Source of the DNA: Actinomycetes bacterium
GTDB lineage: Bacteria; Actinomycetota; Actinomycetes; Propionibacteriales; Nocardioidaceae
Reading direction: 5' to 3'
Assembly (NCBI GenBank): GCA_029779385.1
Contig: JAKPAQ010000487.1
Location: forward strand, 1 to 16,929
DNA length: 16,929 bases
Shown here piece by piece: positions 1-7,447 of the stretch. Within the stretch, counting starts at the first letter, position 1, and the number at the start of each line of letters is the position of its first letter. The notes under the pieces were generated by a model, which saw only the letters and a list, made by a program, of their open reading frames with translations, searched no databases and had not been told where the DNA came from. A program made the translations under genes and the position numbers.

Positions 1-330
1 CGAACCGTGCTCGATGATCTAGGCAACCGGCCGAACGTGACCATCATGAGCTTTGATCGCGAAATCGCTGAAGCGGCCCTGCCGCTGCATAACAGCGTCG
101 GACTCGTTACGAATCGAGCGCCGTCTGCTGACGACCTTCAACTTTTCGACGAGTTCCATGTGAACGCCAAACGAATCGATCGCCGGCTCGTCGAGGCCAT
201 ACACCACGTAGGCAGCACGATCACGGCCTGGACGGTCGACGATCCACGCACGATCGAACGACTACACAACATTGGCGTTGACGCAGTGACCACCAACAAC
301 GTTTCGGCGGCCCGACCCGCATTCGTTTGA
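1..330 (+). CDS. Glycerophosphodiester phosphodiesterase family protein, C-terminal part
   Basis: Only the last 109 residues are in the window; the frame is open from base 1 and ends at TGA 328–330. The end of the protein has the layout of the GDPD TIM barrel: a strand with SFDREIAEA, then a late strand TAWTVDDPRTIERLHNIG followed by VDAVTTNN, matching the family pattern of a W-T-V-(D/N) strand, a helix, and a G-V-D-(G/A)-(I/V)-x-T-(D/N) turn. Enzymes of this family hydrolyse glycerophosphodiesters to glycerol 3-phosphate and an alcohol. The metal-binding N-terminal residues lie outside the window, so activity cannot be judged. It converges on coaX with a 17-base gap. The GTG at base 7 is probably internal. 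Confidence 0.8.
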   Translation, partial: RTVLDDLGNRPNVTIMSFDREIAEAALPLHNSVGLVTNRAPSADDLQLFDEFHVNAKRIDRRLVEAIHHVGSTITAWTVDDPRTIERLHNIGVDAVTTNNVSAARPAFV

Positions 331-347
331 AGCGCTGGGTACGCGGT

Positions 348-1124
348 TCAGCGGTTCTTCTCGGCGACGAACCGAAGCCCTTCAAGTGTGAGCGTGCGAT
401 TTCGAGTGGTGATCGTTTCGCACTCGCTCAACACGACTTCCGCGTGATTTCCGGTGGCAACGACCGTGAGGTGATCGGGGTCAACGCCAAGCGATTCGCC
501 CATCCGCTCGACCAGGGTGTCGATAAGCCCGGCGAAACCAAAAACTGTGCCGGCCTGGATTGATTCCACGGTATTTTTACCGATCACATTTCGTGGGATC
601 GCCATTTCGACGCTTCGCAGTTGAGCACTGCTACTGGCAAGCGCTTCGAGGGAAACCTCAACTCCGGGAGCGATCGCGCCGCCGAGATAGCGGTCCTGAG
701 CGTCAATCACATCAAAGACCGTGGCTGTCCCGCTCAGATCCACCACGATCGCCGGCCCGCCGTAAAGCTCCTTTGCCGCGAGCGCATTGACGATTCGGTC
801 GGTGCCGACTTCTTTGGGATTGTCCGTATGAATTGCGAGGCCGGTCTTGACCCCAGGCCCAACGATCCATACCGGAACCGAATCGAAATACCGCTCGAAC
901 GTGCCACGAAGCGCTTCGGCGAGCGCCGGGACGGTGCAACACATCACGATTTCAGTAATCTCGGCGATTTGGGTTCGGCGCCAAAATGCGTCGATCGTCA
1001 AGAACCACTCGTCGCTGGTGCGCCGTTCATCAGATGACACAGAAAACTGCGCGACCAGTTCATCGGCGTCAAACAGTCCGATCGTGGTGTCGGTATTGCC
1101 GGCGTCAACCGCCAGCAGGGTCAT
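348..1124 (-). CDS. coaX: Type III pantothenate kinase
   Basis: This 258-residue protein matches the usual length of type III pantothenate kinase, which phosphorylates pantothenate with ATP in the first step of CoA synthesis in the cytoplasm. Visible family motifs are the N-terminal DAGNT phosphate loop (residues 7–11), GTDR (107–110), and VVD plus GTATVFD (127–138) followed by GGAIAPG (148–154). The third motif reads D-L-S-G-T-A-T, apparently one residue longer than the D-x-G-T-A-T form I remember for the family. The ATG overlaps the panD stop by four bases (ATGA), so the two genes are probably translationally coupled. It is the last gene of the pantothenate operon, and no terminator is visible after it before the converging GDPD gene. 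Confidence 0.93.
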   Translation of the reverse strand: MTLLAVDAGNTDTTIGLFDADELVAQFSVSSDERRTSDEWFLTIDAFWRRTQIAEITEIVMCCTVPALAEALRGTFERYFDSVPVWIVGPGVKTGLAIHTDNPKEVGTDRIVNALAAKELYGGPAIVVDLSGTATVFDVIDAQDRYLGGAIAPGVEVSLEALASSSAQLRSVEMAIPRNVIGKNTVESIQAGTVFGFAGLIDTLVERMGESLGVDPDHLTVVATGNHAEVVLSECETITTRNRTLTLEGLRFVAEKNR

Positions 1125-1537
1125 ACGTGCACCAAGTCCCCACGCAGCAGATCCGAATTTGCCGGTGCTTCGGCCGCGTCGGTCCCGAGGGTGACGATCT
1201 TGTTCGATTCGTCGACGAAAACCACGCTCGGCGAAAGTTCACGCGCTTCGGCGTCGTCGACTTGGGCGTAGGCGATCATGATCACGAGGTCGCCCGGATG
1301 CACTAGGTGGGCGGCCGCGCCGTTGATGCCGATTACGCCCGATCCCCGTTCGCCGGCGATCGTGTACGTCTCGAGTCGAGCCCCGTTAGTTACGTCAACG
1401 ATGTGCACGAGTTCGCCGGCCAGCAGGTCGGCCGCGTCGAGCAGGTCTTCGTCAACCGTCACCGAGCCGACGTAATGCAGATCGGCCTGGGTCACCGTGG
1501 CGCGGTGGATCTTGGACTTCATCATGGTTCGCAGCAT
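1121..1537 (-). CDS. panD: Aspartate 1-decarboxylase proenzyme
   Basis: PanD converts L-aspartate to beta-alanine, the amine half of pantothenate. The 138-residue protein begins [20 protein letters not shown] and carries the self-cleavage site as HYVGS, with Gly24–Ser25. In this family cleavage there makes a small beta chain and an alpha chain whose N-terminal Ser becomes the pyruvoyl group. Conserved later segments are [18 protein letters not shown] and [10 protein letters not shown] good ribosome binding site, AGGAG at 1544–1548 read on the minus strand, lies inside the end of panC eight bases or less from the ATG. The gap to the panC stop is one base, and the panD stop overlaps coaX. Confidence 0.96.
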   Translation of the reverse strand: MLRTMMKSKIHRATVTQADLHYVGSVTVDEDLLDAADLLAGELVHIVDVTNGARLETYTIAGERGSGVIGINGAAAHLVHPGDLVIMIAYAQVDDAEARELSPSVVFVDESNKIVTLGTDAAEAPANSDLLRGDLVHV

Positions 1538-1538
1538 T

Positions 1539-2363
1539 TCAGGCTCCTAGGGTTACGGAGATGTTGTCGAGCAGACGGGGTTTGCCTACTCGGGCGGCAA
1601 CTAGCAGTCGGGCTTCGCCAGTTGGTTGGACCGGCCCCAAGTCGGGGCTAGTCAGGACGAGATAGTCGGGATCGATTCCAGCGTCGGCCAAAATCTTGAC
1701 GGCGGCCGTTAGCACCGCGTCGGCGCCTTCGGCGCCAGCGGCGACACCGCTACGCAAGGCTGCCGAAATTGCGGCCGCTCGCTCGCGTTCGCTGTCGGTC
1801 AGGTATTGGTTTCTTGAACTCATCGCCAGCCCGCTTACTTCTCGGACCGTGGGGCAGCCGACGACCTCGACACCCAGTCGAAGCTCGCGCGACATCAGCC
1901 GGATCAAGGCCAACTGTTGGTAGTCCTTCTCGCCGAACACCGCGACATCTGGACGAACAAGGCCGAACAGTTTCGCCACGACGGTAAGCACGCCCCGAAA
2001 GTGAGTTGGCCGCTGGGCTCCCTCGAGGACGGCGCCTAACGGACCGGGATCAATCGTGATCGCGCCGTCGAGTCCTGCCGGATACATTTCCTCGACCGAT
2101 GGCGCAAAAACGACGTCAACGCCAGCGGCGTCACAGCGAGCCAAGTCGGCCTCAAACGTCCGCGGGTACGCGTCTAGGTCTTCACCTGGCGCGAACTGGG
2201 TCGGATTCACAAATATCGACACAACGAGTGTCTGCGCCAGCGGCCTCGCCTGCTCCATCAGGCTGACGTGACCGTCGTGCAAGGCTCCCATCGTGGGCAC
2301 GAGGGCCACCGTGCCGACAGTCGCGGCGCGAAGTTCCGCTGCGGTACGCGCGATCGTGGGCAT
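1539..2363 (-). CDS. panC: Pantothenate synthetase (pantoate–beta-alanine ligase)
   Basis: PanC joins pantoate and beta-alanine using ATP, through a pantoyl-adenylate. The protein has 274 residues, normal for the family. It shows the HIGH-type motif in [14 protein letters not shown] (22–35), then SIFVNPTQF (49–57), RPTHFRGV (118–125), GEKDYQQL (144–151) and the KMSKS-like segment [11 protein letters not shown] (178–188). Its ATG shares one base with the TGA of the DUF2520 gene upstream, and panD begins one base after its stop. It is therefore the middle of a tightly coupled pathway operon. No panB is present in this window. Confidence 0.96.
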   Translation of the reverse strand: MPTIARTAAELRAATVGTVALVPTMGALHDGHVSLMEQARPLAQTLVVSIFVNPTQFAPGEDLDAYPRTFEADLARCDAAGVDVVFAPSVEEMYPAGLDGAITIDPGPLGAVLEGAQRPTHFRGVLTVVAKLFGLVRPDVAVFGEKDYQQLALIRLMSRELRLGVEVVGCPTVREVSGLAMSSRNQYLTDSERERAAAISAALRSGVAAGAEGADAVLTAAVKILADAGIDPDYLVLTSPDLGPVQPTGEARLLVAARVGKPRLLDNISVTLGA

Positions 2364-3220
2364 CAGCGGACCCGCTCACCGTCGACGGCTTCACCGATTG
2401 CGTGTGCCGTTTCCGAATCAATTCGACCGGTCTTCTCTGCCCGTTCTGCAGTGGCGGCAGCTAACGCAGCGTAGGTGTGTGCGATTGCTGGGTCGTGAAG
2501 GTTCGCCAGGTGCGCCCGCACGGTGTCGACGTCACCGCGCGCGACCGGACCGGTAAGGGCCGCGTCGCCATAAACCAACGTGTTGTCGAGCGCCGCAGTC
2601 AGCAGGGGCCGCAATACCGCCGCCGGATCCTGTGCCCCGATTTCACGCAGCAAGTCCATCGCTTGGGCGACGATCGTGCTCAGGTGATTTGCGCCGTGAG
2701 CCAACGATGCGTGGTATGTCGCCCGATCTTCTTCGGCCACCCACATCACCGAACCGCCAAGTTCACCGACGAGCGTTTCGGCTACTTCGCGGTCGCCAGC
2801 TTCAGCCGTGACCCCGAATACACAGCCACGATCTAAATCAATTTCGGTGCCAGTGAAGGTCATCGCCGGATGCAGTGCGATCGTCCGGGCTCCGGCGGCG
2901 GCCACCGGCGCCAATACTGCTAAGCCGTGGCGCCCGCTCGTATGGGCGATCAACTGACCCGGTCCCACCTGCTCGACCAATTCGGCCGCAACATCGGCTA
3001 GGGCGTCATCGGGGACCGCGAGGATCACGATTTCGGCGGACTTGGCAACCTCAACTGGGCTGAGGACCGGGACGTCAACAAGCAGCGTCTGGATCCGCAG
3101 CAAAGAGGCAGGCGACTGGCCGCTAACGGCGACCAGTTCGAATCCGGCTCGTTGGAGTCGGGCGGCCAGGACAGCACCGACTCGACCGGCGCCGACCACC
3201 CCCACGCGAGGATGCGTCAT
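2363..3220 (-). CDS. DUF2520/Rossmann-fold dehydrogenase-like protein of the pantothenate operon
   Basis: This 285-residue protein starts MTHPRVGVVGAGRVGAVLAA, with the dinucleotide-binding loop GAGRVG at 10–15. It continues with EIVILAVPDDAL (63–74), AHTSG (92–96) and HPAMTFTG (117–124). The C-terminal half is helical, with SLAHGANHLSTIV and LTGPVARGDVDTVRAHL, as in proteins annotated Rossmann-like plus DUF2520. I chose the ATG at 3220 because GAAAGG precedes it at a good distance; a longer frame opens at 3277 but adds residues unlike the family. The same kind of gene precedes panC in Mycobacterium tuberculosis (Rv3603c before panC, from memory). A ketopantoate reductase role is a reasonable inference from fold and context, not shown by the sequence. 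Confidence 0.85.
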   Translation of the reverse strand: MTHPRVGVVGAGRVGAVLAARLQRAGFELVAVSGQSPASLLRIQTLLVDVPVLSPVEVAKSAEIVILAVPDDALADVAAELVEQVGPGQLIAHTSGRHGLAVLAPVAAAGARTIALHPAMTFTGTEIDLDRGCVFGVTAEAGDREVAETLVGELGGSVMWVAEEDRATYHASLAHGANHLSTIVAQAMDLLREIGAQDPAAVLRPLLTAALDNTLVYGDAALTGPVARGDVDTVRAHLANLHDPAIAHTYAALAAATAERAEKTGRIDSETAHAIGEAVDGERVR

Positions 3221-3275
3221 GTTTGTTGCCTTTCGTTCCAGTCCCGATTTGGGTACCAGACAAATTGACATGGTC

Positions 3276-3306
3276 ATTCTACAACTCGCTTAGCCGCGAT
3301 CGGCAA
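3276..3306 (-). promoter_or_regulatory. Candidate promoter of the DUF2520–panC–panD–coaX operon
   Basis: On the minus strand, TAGAAT (3281–3276) is a good -10 hexamer and TTGCCG (3306–3301) matches four of six -35 bases. The spacer is 19 bases, longer than ideal. Transcription would start near 3269, downstream of the alternative ATG at 3277, which supports the ATG at 3220 as the true start. The intergenic stretch 3221–3360 also has to hold the plus-strand promoter for the pyruvyl transferase gene; I see no convincing one. Confidence 0.4.
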
Positions 3307-3360
3307 GCGATGTGTCGAGCACCACACTGCTTTCGCGCTGGGCTCTGCCAGACTTAGGCC

Positions 3361-4836
3361 ATGGCTCGGATCCTGATCCGCGCGGGCAAAGACCCGTTCA
3401 CGGCAGTCGCACCCGAGACGACGCTTACCCAAGACGTGTTCAACTCCAACAGCGGCAACTTCCTCTTCCAGCATTCGGTGTGGAAGTCGCTGGCAGTTGA
3501 GCCGCACGAATTGGTCGCCAATTCGACCTTGAGTGAGCGTCGCAAAAGTTCGACAAGTGACGCCAACGTAGTCAACGAACAGTTCGATCAGTTCGTCATC
3601 CCAATGGCGAACTCGTTTCGATCGGACTTCGCCGACAAACTCGACAACCTGACTCGGTTGATTGAGCAACTCAAAATCCCGACTACCGTGGTGGGGATTG
3701 GCGCCCAGGCGCCGGCGGACCGATCCTTCGACGCCCTGGCTGGCGTTCGCGACTCGACTAAGCGTTTTGTTTCTGCCGTGTTGGACCGCTCAGCTTCGAT
3801 CGGGGTGCGGGGCGAATTCACTCGCGATTTCCTAGTAGACCTTGGATTCCCTGAGTCATCAGTGGACATAATCGGTTGTCCTTCGCTCTTCCTGCACGGA
3901 CCAGACCACCACGTTCGAAAGCGGGTCGATGCGGTCTCGGCCGAGTCGACGATGGCGTTGAACCTGACTCCCGAGGTGGCTGGCATCGGCGCATTCGCCA
4001 CCGAACAGGCCCAGCGTCACCCGAACCTGACCTACATCGGCCAAGACGCGCACGACCTACGACTGCTCCTTTGGGGAGTGGCACATCCGCACGTGAGGGA
4101 CGAACTGGCACCCGTCCACCTTGGCCACCGGCTCTACCAAGAAGACCGGATGAGACTGTTCTTGGACACGTGGACTTGGTACGACTTCTTGGCCAAGCAG
4201 GACTTCGCCTACGGCACCCGTTTTCACGGCAATGTCGCTGCGCTGCTGGCTGGCACGCCAGCGATTATGCTGGCCCACGATTCACGAACCCTTGAGCTGG
4301 CCGAATATCACCAGATGCCGCATCGGATCCAGCCATCGTTCGATACGCCGGTTCGGGCCGAAGAGCTCTATGAGGCAACTGACCTTTCTGGCTTCAACTC
4401 CGCCATGTCCGATCGGTTCGGCCGCTACCTGGCCTTCTTGGAGCGAAACGGGCTCGAGCATCGCTGGCAGGACGACAAAGACGGCTCAGCCTTTGACGAG
4501 CGACTCGCACACGCGCAATTACCCGAAGCCGTGCACACGCTGGCGGCCCCAGACCTTTCCGAGGTCGCGTCACGGCTGGACTGGTTGCGTCACGCAATGG
4601 TGATCGACCTGACTCGTAGCCCCTCGAGATATGACTACCCGTTCAATCATCCTGCGTACCACGGTGCCGGGACCCGCCATGCGCGCGTTAGCGCCAACCG
4701 GGACGAGAAGCTGACTGCTCAACAGCGGCGAATCGAAGAGCTGACCGAACGCATCGAACGGATCGAACGAACCACGGTCCGCGGCTTCTTCTACCGCTCG
4801 ATGCGCAAGATTCGGCAATTCTTCGCAAACCGCTGA
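3361..4836 (+). CDS. Polysaccharide pyruvyl transferase family protein
   Basis: This 491-residue protein has the two-lobed layout of the family that transfers pyruvyl groups from phosphoenolpyruvate to cell-surface sugars. The N-terminal lobe includes SNSGNFLFQHSVW (29–41) and TTVVGIGAQAP (108–118). Next come SIGVRGEFTRDFL (146–158) and VDIIGCPSLF (168–177). The C-terminal lobe has FAYGTRFHGNVAALLAGTPA (282–301), where His289 sits in the family's R-x-H segment, and then LAHDSRTLELAEYHQMP. Residues about 450–475 form a charged coiled coil, and the last 15 residues are strongly basic, which could anchor it at the membrane. The acceptor sugar is unknown, and no other glycan gene is nearby. The start lacks a clear Shine-Dalgarno sequence (only TAGG close to the ATG). 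Confidence 0.8.
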   Translation: MARILIRAGKDPFTAVAPETTLTQDVFNSNSGNFLFQHSVWKSLAVEPHELVANSTLSERRKSSTSDANVVNEQFDQFVIPMANSFRSDFADKLDNLTRLIEQLKIPTTVVGIGAQAPADRSFDALAGVRDSTKRFVSAVLDRSASIGVRGEFTRDFLVDLGFPESSVDIIGCPSLFLHGPDHHVRKRVDAVSAESTMALNLTPEVAGIGAFATEQAQRHPNLTYIGQDAHDLRLLLWGVAHPHVRDELAPVHLGHRLYQEDRMRLFLDTWTWYDFLAKQDFAYGTRFHGNVAALLAGTPAIMLAHDSRTLELAEYHQMPHRIQPSFDTPVRAEELYEATDLSGFNSAMSDRFGRYLAFLERNGLEHRWQDDKDGSAFDERLAHAQLPEAVHTLAAPDLSEVASRLDWLRHAMVIDLTRSPSRYDYPFNHPAYHGAGTRHARVSANRDEKLTAQQRRIEELTERIERIERTTVRGFFYRSMRKIRQFFANR

Positions 4837-4859
4837 ATTCACCCGTTGAATTCACCCGT
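4834..4859 (+). repeat. 13-bp tandem direct repeat at a convergent-gene junction
   Basis: The 13-mer TGAATTCACCCGT occurs twice in perfect tandem (4834–4846 and 4847–4859). The first copy contains both the TGA of the pyruvyl transferase gene (4834–4836) and, on the other strand, the TGA of tatB (4841–4839). The second copy encodes the last residues of TatB (GEFNG). The two genes therefore meet with two bases between their stops and no terminator. The repeat lies where base composition shifts into the GC-rich Tat cassette. Confidence 0.85.
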
Positions 4860-5345
4860 TGGACTTGCCGCAGCGGCGAGACGGCGCGGATCCTCCGCGG
4901 GGAGCGCGTCGATCAGAACGCGTCGTGGGTGTGCAGCCGAGCCCGTCACGAGGTATCGCTGCCCAGGCCGAACCCGGCTCGCCTCCTCCAGCACGGCGGG
5001 GTCGAGGACGGGATCTGCAGGACTCGAGGGATCCGCGACGTCGGGGCCGTCCGGCTCCTCCGGCCCTTCCTGAGGCCCCGGGGCGGTCGTGCCTGCCTCC
5101 GCCCAAGCTTCACGGACGATCCGACGGGGGTCGTATTGACGGAGGTCGAGCGTATCCATTTCGGAGCGATCGACAGGCAGCCAGAGCTCACGCTCCGCTT
5201 GGACGCGAGCGGCATCGGCGAAGGCACGCAGCGAGCGGACGATCTCGGCTAGGCGCTGGGCGTAGGCGGGCAGCCGTTGAGGTCCGATCACCACACCCGC
5301 AACGATCGCGACGAGCAGCAGTTTTTCAAAGGATAGGCCGAACAT
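4839..5345 (-). CDS. tatB: Sec-independent (twin-arginine) translocase subunit TatB
   Basis: TatB pairs with TatC to form the receptor for twin-arginine signal peptides at the membrane. The 168-residue protein has one N-terminal membrane segment (about 5–20), the hinge GPQRLP (21–26), and a long amphipathic helix (about 27–55). The segment LRQYDPRRIVREAW (about 68–81) is of a kind I recall in actinobacterial TatB proteins. The rest is an acidic, Pro-rich, probably disordered tail. The ATG shares one base with the tatC stop, and AGGAG lies nine bases upstream inside tatC. Length and the GPQRLP hinge favour TatB over TatA, given the separate short TatA in the same cluster. The last codons lie in the tandem repeat at 4834–4859. 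Confidence 0.88.
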   Translation of the reverse strand: MFGLSFEKLLLVAIVAGVVIGPQRLPAYAQRLAEIVRSLRAFADAARVQAERELWLPVDRSEMDTLDLRQYDPRRIVREAWAEAGTTAPGPQEGPEEPDGPDVADPSSPADPVLDPAVLEEASRVRPGQRYLVTGSAAHPRRVLIDALPAEDPRRLAAAASPTGEFNG

Positions 5346-6121
5346 CAGCTCAGGCTCCTAGCGTCGGTCATGAGGTCGAGACGGCGAGCGGCACGGCGGT
5401 CGTGCAGGTGCGCGAAGGCGTACGCCGCGGCGAACAGCGCAGACATGGGAACCGCCACGAGGAACATCGAGAGTACGTCGGCCGCCGGTGTCACGAGTGC
5501 GCTGAATAGCACGATCGCGACCACGATGAAGCGCCAGCCGCGGCGGAGGGTGTCGGCGGGGAGGATGCCAAGGAGGTTCAGCACCACCAGGAACACCGGA
5601 AGCACGAAAGCCACCCCGATGGCCAGGACGATCTTCATTACGAAGTCCACGTAGTAAGGCGCGCTGAGGATGGTGGTGTCTTGGTCGGAGGAGAAGCCGG
5701 TGAGCATGCGCACCATGTGCGGGAACAGCAGGAAACCGAACGCGCAGCCGGCCGCGAACAGCGGCACCGCAACGGCACCGAACCCGAAGGTGTACCGCCG
5801 CTCGCGGCGGGTGAGTCCCGGCGTGACGAAGCCGAACAGTTCCACCAGCCACACGGGGCTGGAGAGGACCACGCCAGCGAAGATCGCGATCCGGAGTCTC
5901 AGATCAAAGGCACCGGTCACCGTGTCGTAGTTGAGGCTGGCGTTGCGGGACCGGGCGAGCTCCTCGACCGGCTCGCGAAGCAGGTCGAGGATCTGTTCGG
6001 AAAGCACGAACCCGGCGACCACCGCGACCAGCAACGCCACCGCCGCACGGGTGCTGCGGCGACGCGCTTCCCGGAAGTGGCCCGCGAGGGGCATCGTGCC
6101 CCGCGCGACGGTGGCGGTCAC
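5345..6121 (-). CDS. tatC: Twin-arginine translocase subunit TatC
   Basis: TatC is the six-helix core of the Tat pathway and reads the twin-arginine signal. The 258-residue protein has the N-terminal HFREARRR (15–22), with the conserved Glu of the HLxELRxR motif. It also has SSPVWLVELFGFVTPGLTRRE with the conserved E and PGL–RRERR loop, and TPAADVLSMFLVAVPM near the C-terminus. Six hydrophobic segments are visible. The GTG start at 6121 overlaps the tatA stop by four bases (GTGA), which suggests coupling; an ATG nine codons later (MPLAGHFRE) is the alternative and is closer to the usual family start. Base composition is GC-rich: rows beginning at 5401, 5521 and 5761 hold 42, 42 and 45 G or C of 60. 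Confidence 0.94.
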   Translation of the reverse strand: MTATVARGTMPLAGHFREARRRSTRAAVALLVAVVAGFVLSEQILDLLREPVEELARSRNASLNYDTVTGAFDLRLRIAIFAGVVLSSPVWLVELFGFVTPGLTRRERRYTFGFGAVAVPLFAAGCAFGFLLFPHMVRMLTGFSSDQDTTILSAPYYVDFVMKIVLAIGVAFVLPVFLVVLNLLGILPADTLRRGWRFIVVAIVLFSALVTPAADVLSMFLVAVPMSALFAAAYAFAHLHDRRAARRLDLMTDARSLS

Positions 6122-6363
6122 GACGTGGGGTGCCCGGTGGCGGCGGCCGGATCGGTCGCCGGGGCGGATGCGGCCGCAGTGGGCTCGGCCGCATTGGCGG
6201 TGCCGACCGCGGTCGGGGCTTGGCTCTCGTGGACCTCGTCCTTGAGGATCTTGACGGACTGGCCGACGCTCTTGGCAAGCGCGGGGAGCTTCGAAGAGCC
6301 GAAGACGAGCAGGACGATGGCGAGGATGACGAGGGCGTGCCAGCCCGTGAGGTTGTTCAACAT
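6118..6363 (-). CDS. tatA: Twin-arginine translocase subunit TatA
   Basis: This 81-residue protein starts MLNNLTGWHALVILAIVLLV and has the TatA plan: a membrane helix (about 7–22), the hinge FGSSKLP (21–27), an amphipathic helix with KSVGQSVKILKDEV (31–44), and an Ala/Pro/Thr-rich tail. TatA polymerises to form the passage used by folded Tat substrates. The start is well supported by AGGAG seven bases before the ATG. A longer open frame in the same phase runs upstream through the dioxygenase gene but is an out-of-frame shadow. The gene lies 46 bases after the dioxygenase stop, with no terminator between, so they probably share a transcript. Confidence 0.93.
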   Translation of the reverse strand: MLNNLTGWHALVILAIVLLVFGSSKLPALAKSVGQSVKILKDEVHESQAPTAVGTANAAEPTAAASAPATDPAAATGHPTS

Positions 6364-6409
6364 GGTGGTTCTCCTAGGGTTTTGAGGGTCGGGAAAAGGT
6401 GGAGGGTGG

Positions 6410-7387
6410 TCAGCTCGGGCCGCCAGGGGCGCCCGGCGGAGGATTGCCGCCGTCCGGGGCACCTCCCTCGCCGCCCCCGCTCGGCGGTGCGCCGCCCCCG
6501 CCGGCCTCGGTCGTGGTGTCGATAGCGACTGAGAGCGACCCGGTGTAGCCGGACTTGGCGTCTCCGGTGAACGTGCCCATCTGCAGGTCGTAGCCGTCGC
6601 TGAACACGTTGTCGTTGTCGAGGCTGCCGATTTGGGCGAGGTTCTGGGCCGAGCCGGAGTAGGCGTCGAGAGCGTAGACGTCGTCGAGCATGTCCTGCGG
6701 GAACGCGACCTGCGAGGTCGCGATCGCATTCTCGACGTTGGTCGCGGAGTCGATGTCGGGGTAGACCTCGAAGTGGATGTGGGTCCAGCGACCGGTGTAG
6801 CAACCAGGGACGATGGTCGTGAAGGTCACCTCGCCGTTCGCGTCGGCGACCTGGATGCCGCGCAGGTAGGTCTCGTCTTCGACACCTTCTGAGTACATCG
6901 AGTACCGCCCCTGCGCGTCGCAGTGCCAGACGTAGACCGCGACACCTTCGTATGGAGCGTCGTCGGCGGTCATGTCGGTGAGCTTGAAGGAGAAGCGCAG
7001 CGGCGTGCCGTCGACGGTCGTGCCGCCGTCCAGACTCGAGGTTATGTCACTGCGCACGATGCCGGACTCCTCGAGCACGTTGACGCCGTTGGTGCCGTCC
7101 GCCGGGTAGGGCCCGTTGGTCTCCTGCGGGATCTCGCCATCGGACGTCGACGAGCTGGCCGAACTGCCGGAGGTGGCCGAACTGCCGGAGCCGCCCGCGC
7201 CGCACGCGGCCAGCGCGAGCGCGCCCACACCGACCCCGGCGATACTCAGCACCCGGCGACGGGTGAGGAGCGTAGTGACGTCGAAGCCGGCGCCCTGGTC
7301 CACGACCTCGTCGTCGGGACGAACTAGGAGGCGGCCCTCGTAGGCCGGGCCTTCCGGGGTCTGGGTGGGATCGGGTGTGGTTGTCAT
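6410..7387 (-). CDS. Tat-exported lipoprotein of the intradiol ring-cleavage dioxygenase family
   Basis: This 325-residue protein carries a Tat lipoprotein signal: LTRRRVLS (41–48), a hydrophobic stretch, and the lipobox LAAC with Cys62. A Ser/Gly-rich linker follows. The catalytic domain has ETNGPYPADGTNG (89–101), VYVWHCDAQGRYSMYSEG (151–168), and PGCYTGRWTHIHFEVYP (194–210). By family pattern, Tyr162, Tyr197, His203 and His205 are the likely iron(III) ligands. Intradiol enzymes open catechol-type rings between the hydroxyls using O2; the substrate of the extracellular branch is not clear. The last 30 residues are almost only Gly, Pro, Ala and Ser. The ATG at 7387 is chosen for GAGGAG eight bases upstream. 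It is the first gene of a cluster with tatA, tatC and tatB. Confidence 0.88.
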   Translation of the reverse strand: MTTTPDPTQTPEGPAYEGRLLVRPDDEVVDQGAGFDVTTLLTRRRVLSIAGVGVGALALAACGAGGSGSSATSGSSASSSTSDGEIPQETNGPYPADGTNGVNVLEESGIVRSDITSSLDGGTTVDGTPLRFSFKLTDMTADDAPYEGVAVYVWHCDAQGRYSMYSEGVEDETYLRGIQVADANGEVTFTTIVPGCYTGRWTHIHFEVYPDIDSATNVENAIATSQVAFPQDMLDDVYALDAYSGSAQNLAQIGSLDNDNVFSDGYDLQMGTFTGDAKSGYTGSLSVAIDTTTEAGGGGAPPSGGGEGGAPDGGNPPPGAPGGPS

Positions 7388-7447
7388 GCGACTACTCCTC
7401 GTGTCGGATTCATTGACACCACTTTGACCCTCTACGGTGTGCCGCCG

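Noticed and set aside
1539..1550. Shared 12-mer CTAGGAGCCTGA at the ends of panC and tatC
   Set aside because: It combines a Shine-Dalgarno sequence with a nearby stop codon, and the two copies read the TGA differently, so coincidence is enough.
3221..3277. N-terminal extension of the DUF2520 protein to the ATG at 3277
   Set aside because: The extra 19 residues are unlike the family, the site lacks a good ribosome binding site, and the likely promoter would start transcription downstream of it.
4859..6385. Plus-strand open frames across the tat genes (for example 4859–5509 and 5681–6385)
   Set aside because: Their translations are rich in Arg, Gly and Ala with no domain, as expected for GC-rich antisense shadows of tatB and tatC.
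6364..6729. Upstream extension of the tatA frame (open from 6729) as a longer protein
   Set aside because: It runs out of frame through the dioxygenase gene, its translation is low-complexity Arg/Pro/Thr, and the ATG at 6363 has a strong ribosome binding site and a standard TatA start.
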